From Phoronis ovalis (Eukaryota; Phoronida; Phoronidae), in NCBI GenBank assembly GCA_028565635.1, contig JAOXYB010028112.1, positions 1 through 15,324 of the forward strand: 15,324 nt of DNA. Direction: 5' to 3'. Position numbers and translations under genes: made by a program. Positions 15,227-15,324 of this stretch are shown in pieces (position 1 is the first letter of the stretch; each line of letters starts with the position of its first letter). The notes under the pieces were generated by a model. The model searched no databases. It was not told the origin of the DNA and was given only the letters and a program-made list of their open reading frames with translations.

Positions 15227-15324
15227 TTTTTTCCTATCCATTTGCGGACCTAGGGGGTTGCGAGGGCAATATTTGGTGCTATTTCCTGCAATCTGGTGCA
15301 TTCTGGAACTCTAATTCGCCATGA

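Larger units (their letters stand above)
14135..15324 (+). other. ASPH intron 7 (5' part)
   Basis: At least 1.19 kb of intron to the window edge. I looked for the next ASPH exon (a helix with a Leu-x-x-Asn-Trp pattern, then the oxygenase domain) and found none. It holds a microsatellite-led repeat (14155-14460) and a GC-rich inverted repeat (15144-15226). The minus-strand open frame 14981-15301 resembles no protein I know. Confidence 0.7.

Noticed and set aside
14981-15301. Minus-strand open frame of 106 residues
   Set aside because: It spans the inverted repeat and C-rich tract, with Gly and Pro runs from homopolymers, and matches nothing I recognise.

Overview
The window is animal nuclear DNA. 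It is AT-rich and carries two intron-containing genes placed head to head, most of the sequence being intron and dispersed repeat. No prokaryotic operon, rRNA, tRNA or CRISPR structure was seen. Gene content, intron style and repeat style fit a marine invertebrate bilaterian. A hemichordate-like or mollusc-like genome is my guess and is not proven here.

Left part, minus strand: the first two coding exons of a NKAIN gene (Na+/K+-ATPase-interacting membrane protein). Exon 1 is at 6211-6264 and exon 2 at 1159-1296, separated by a 4.9-kb intron. Later exons lie beyond the left edge. The intron contains a MITE-like element of about 740 bp (4029-4765) with inverted ends and a core of roughly 30-bp repeats. 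The left edge of the window is a dispersed TGACC-rich repeat.

Centre: 867 bp separate the two start codons (6265-7131). This stretch must hold the promoters or 5' UTRs of both genes. It contains an E-box, a CTCF-like motif and short repeated and inverted motifs.

Right part, plus strand: seven exons (7132-14134) encoding the first 360 residues of aspartyl/asparaginyl beta-hydroxylase (ASPH). They cover a short cytosolic tail, a signal-anchor helix, a lysine-rich luminal linker, the TPR region and the start of the segment leading to the oxygenase domain. All exon phases fit with no frameshift or internal stop. The catalytic 2-oxoglutarate/Fe(II) domain is not in the window. ASPH intron 1 holds a second small repeat element (9994-10276) that shares a terminal module with the first one. 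Intron 7 begins beside a TCTG microsatellite and holds a GC-rich inverted repeat near the right edge.

The main observation is the gene pair itself. From memory of the human map, ASPH and NKAIN3 are head-to-head neighbours on chromosome 8, and TRDN (triadin, related to the ASPH/junctin N-terminus) and NKAIN2 are head-to-head neighbours on chromosome 6. The pair seen here looks like the unduplicated ancestor of both human pairs.
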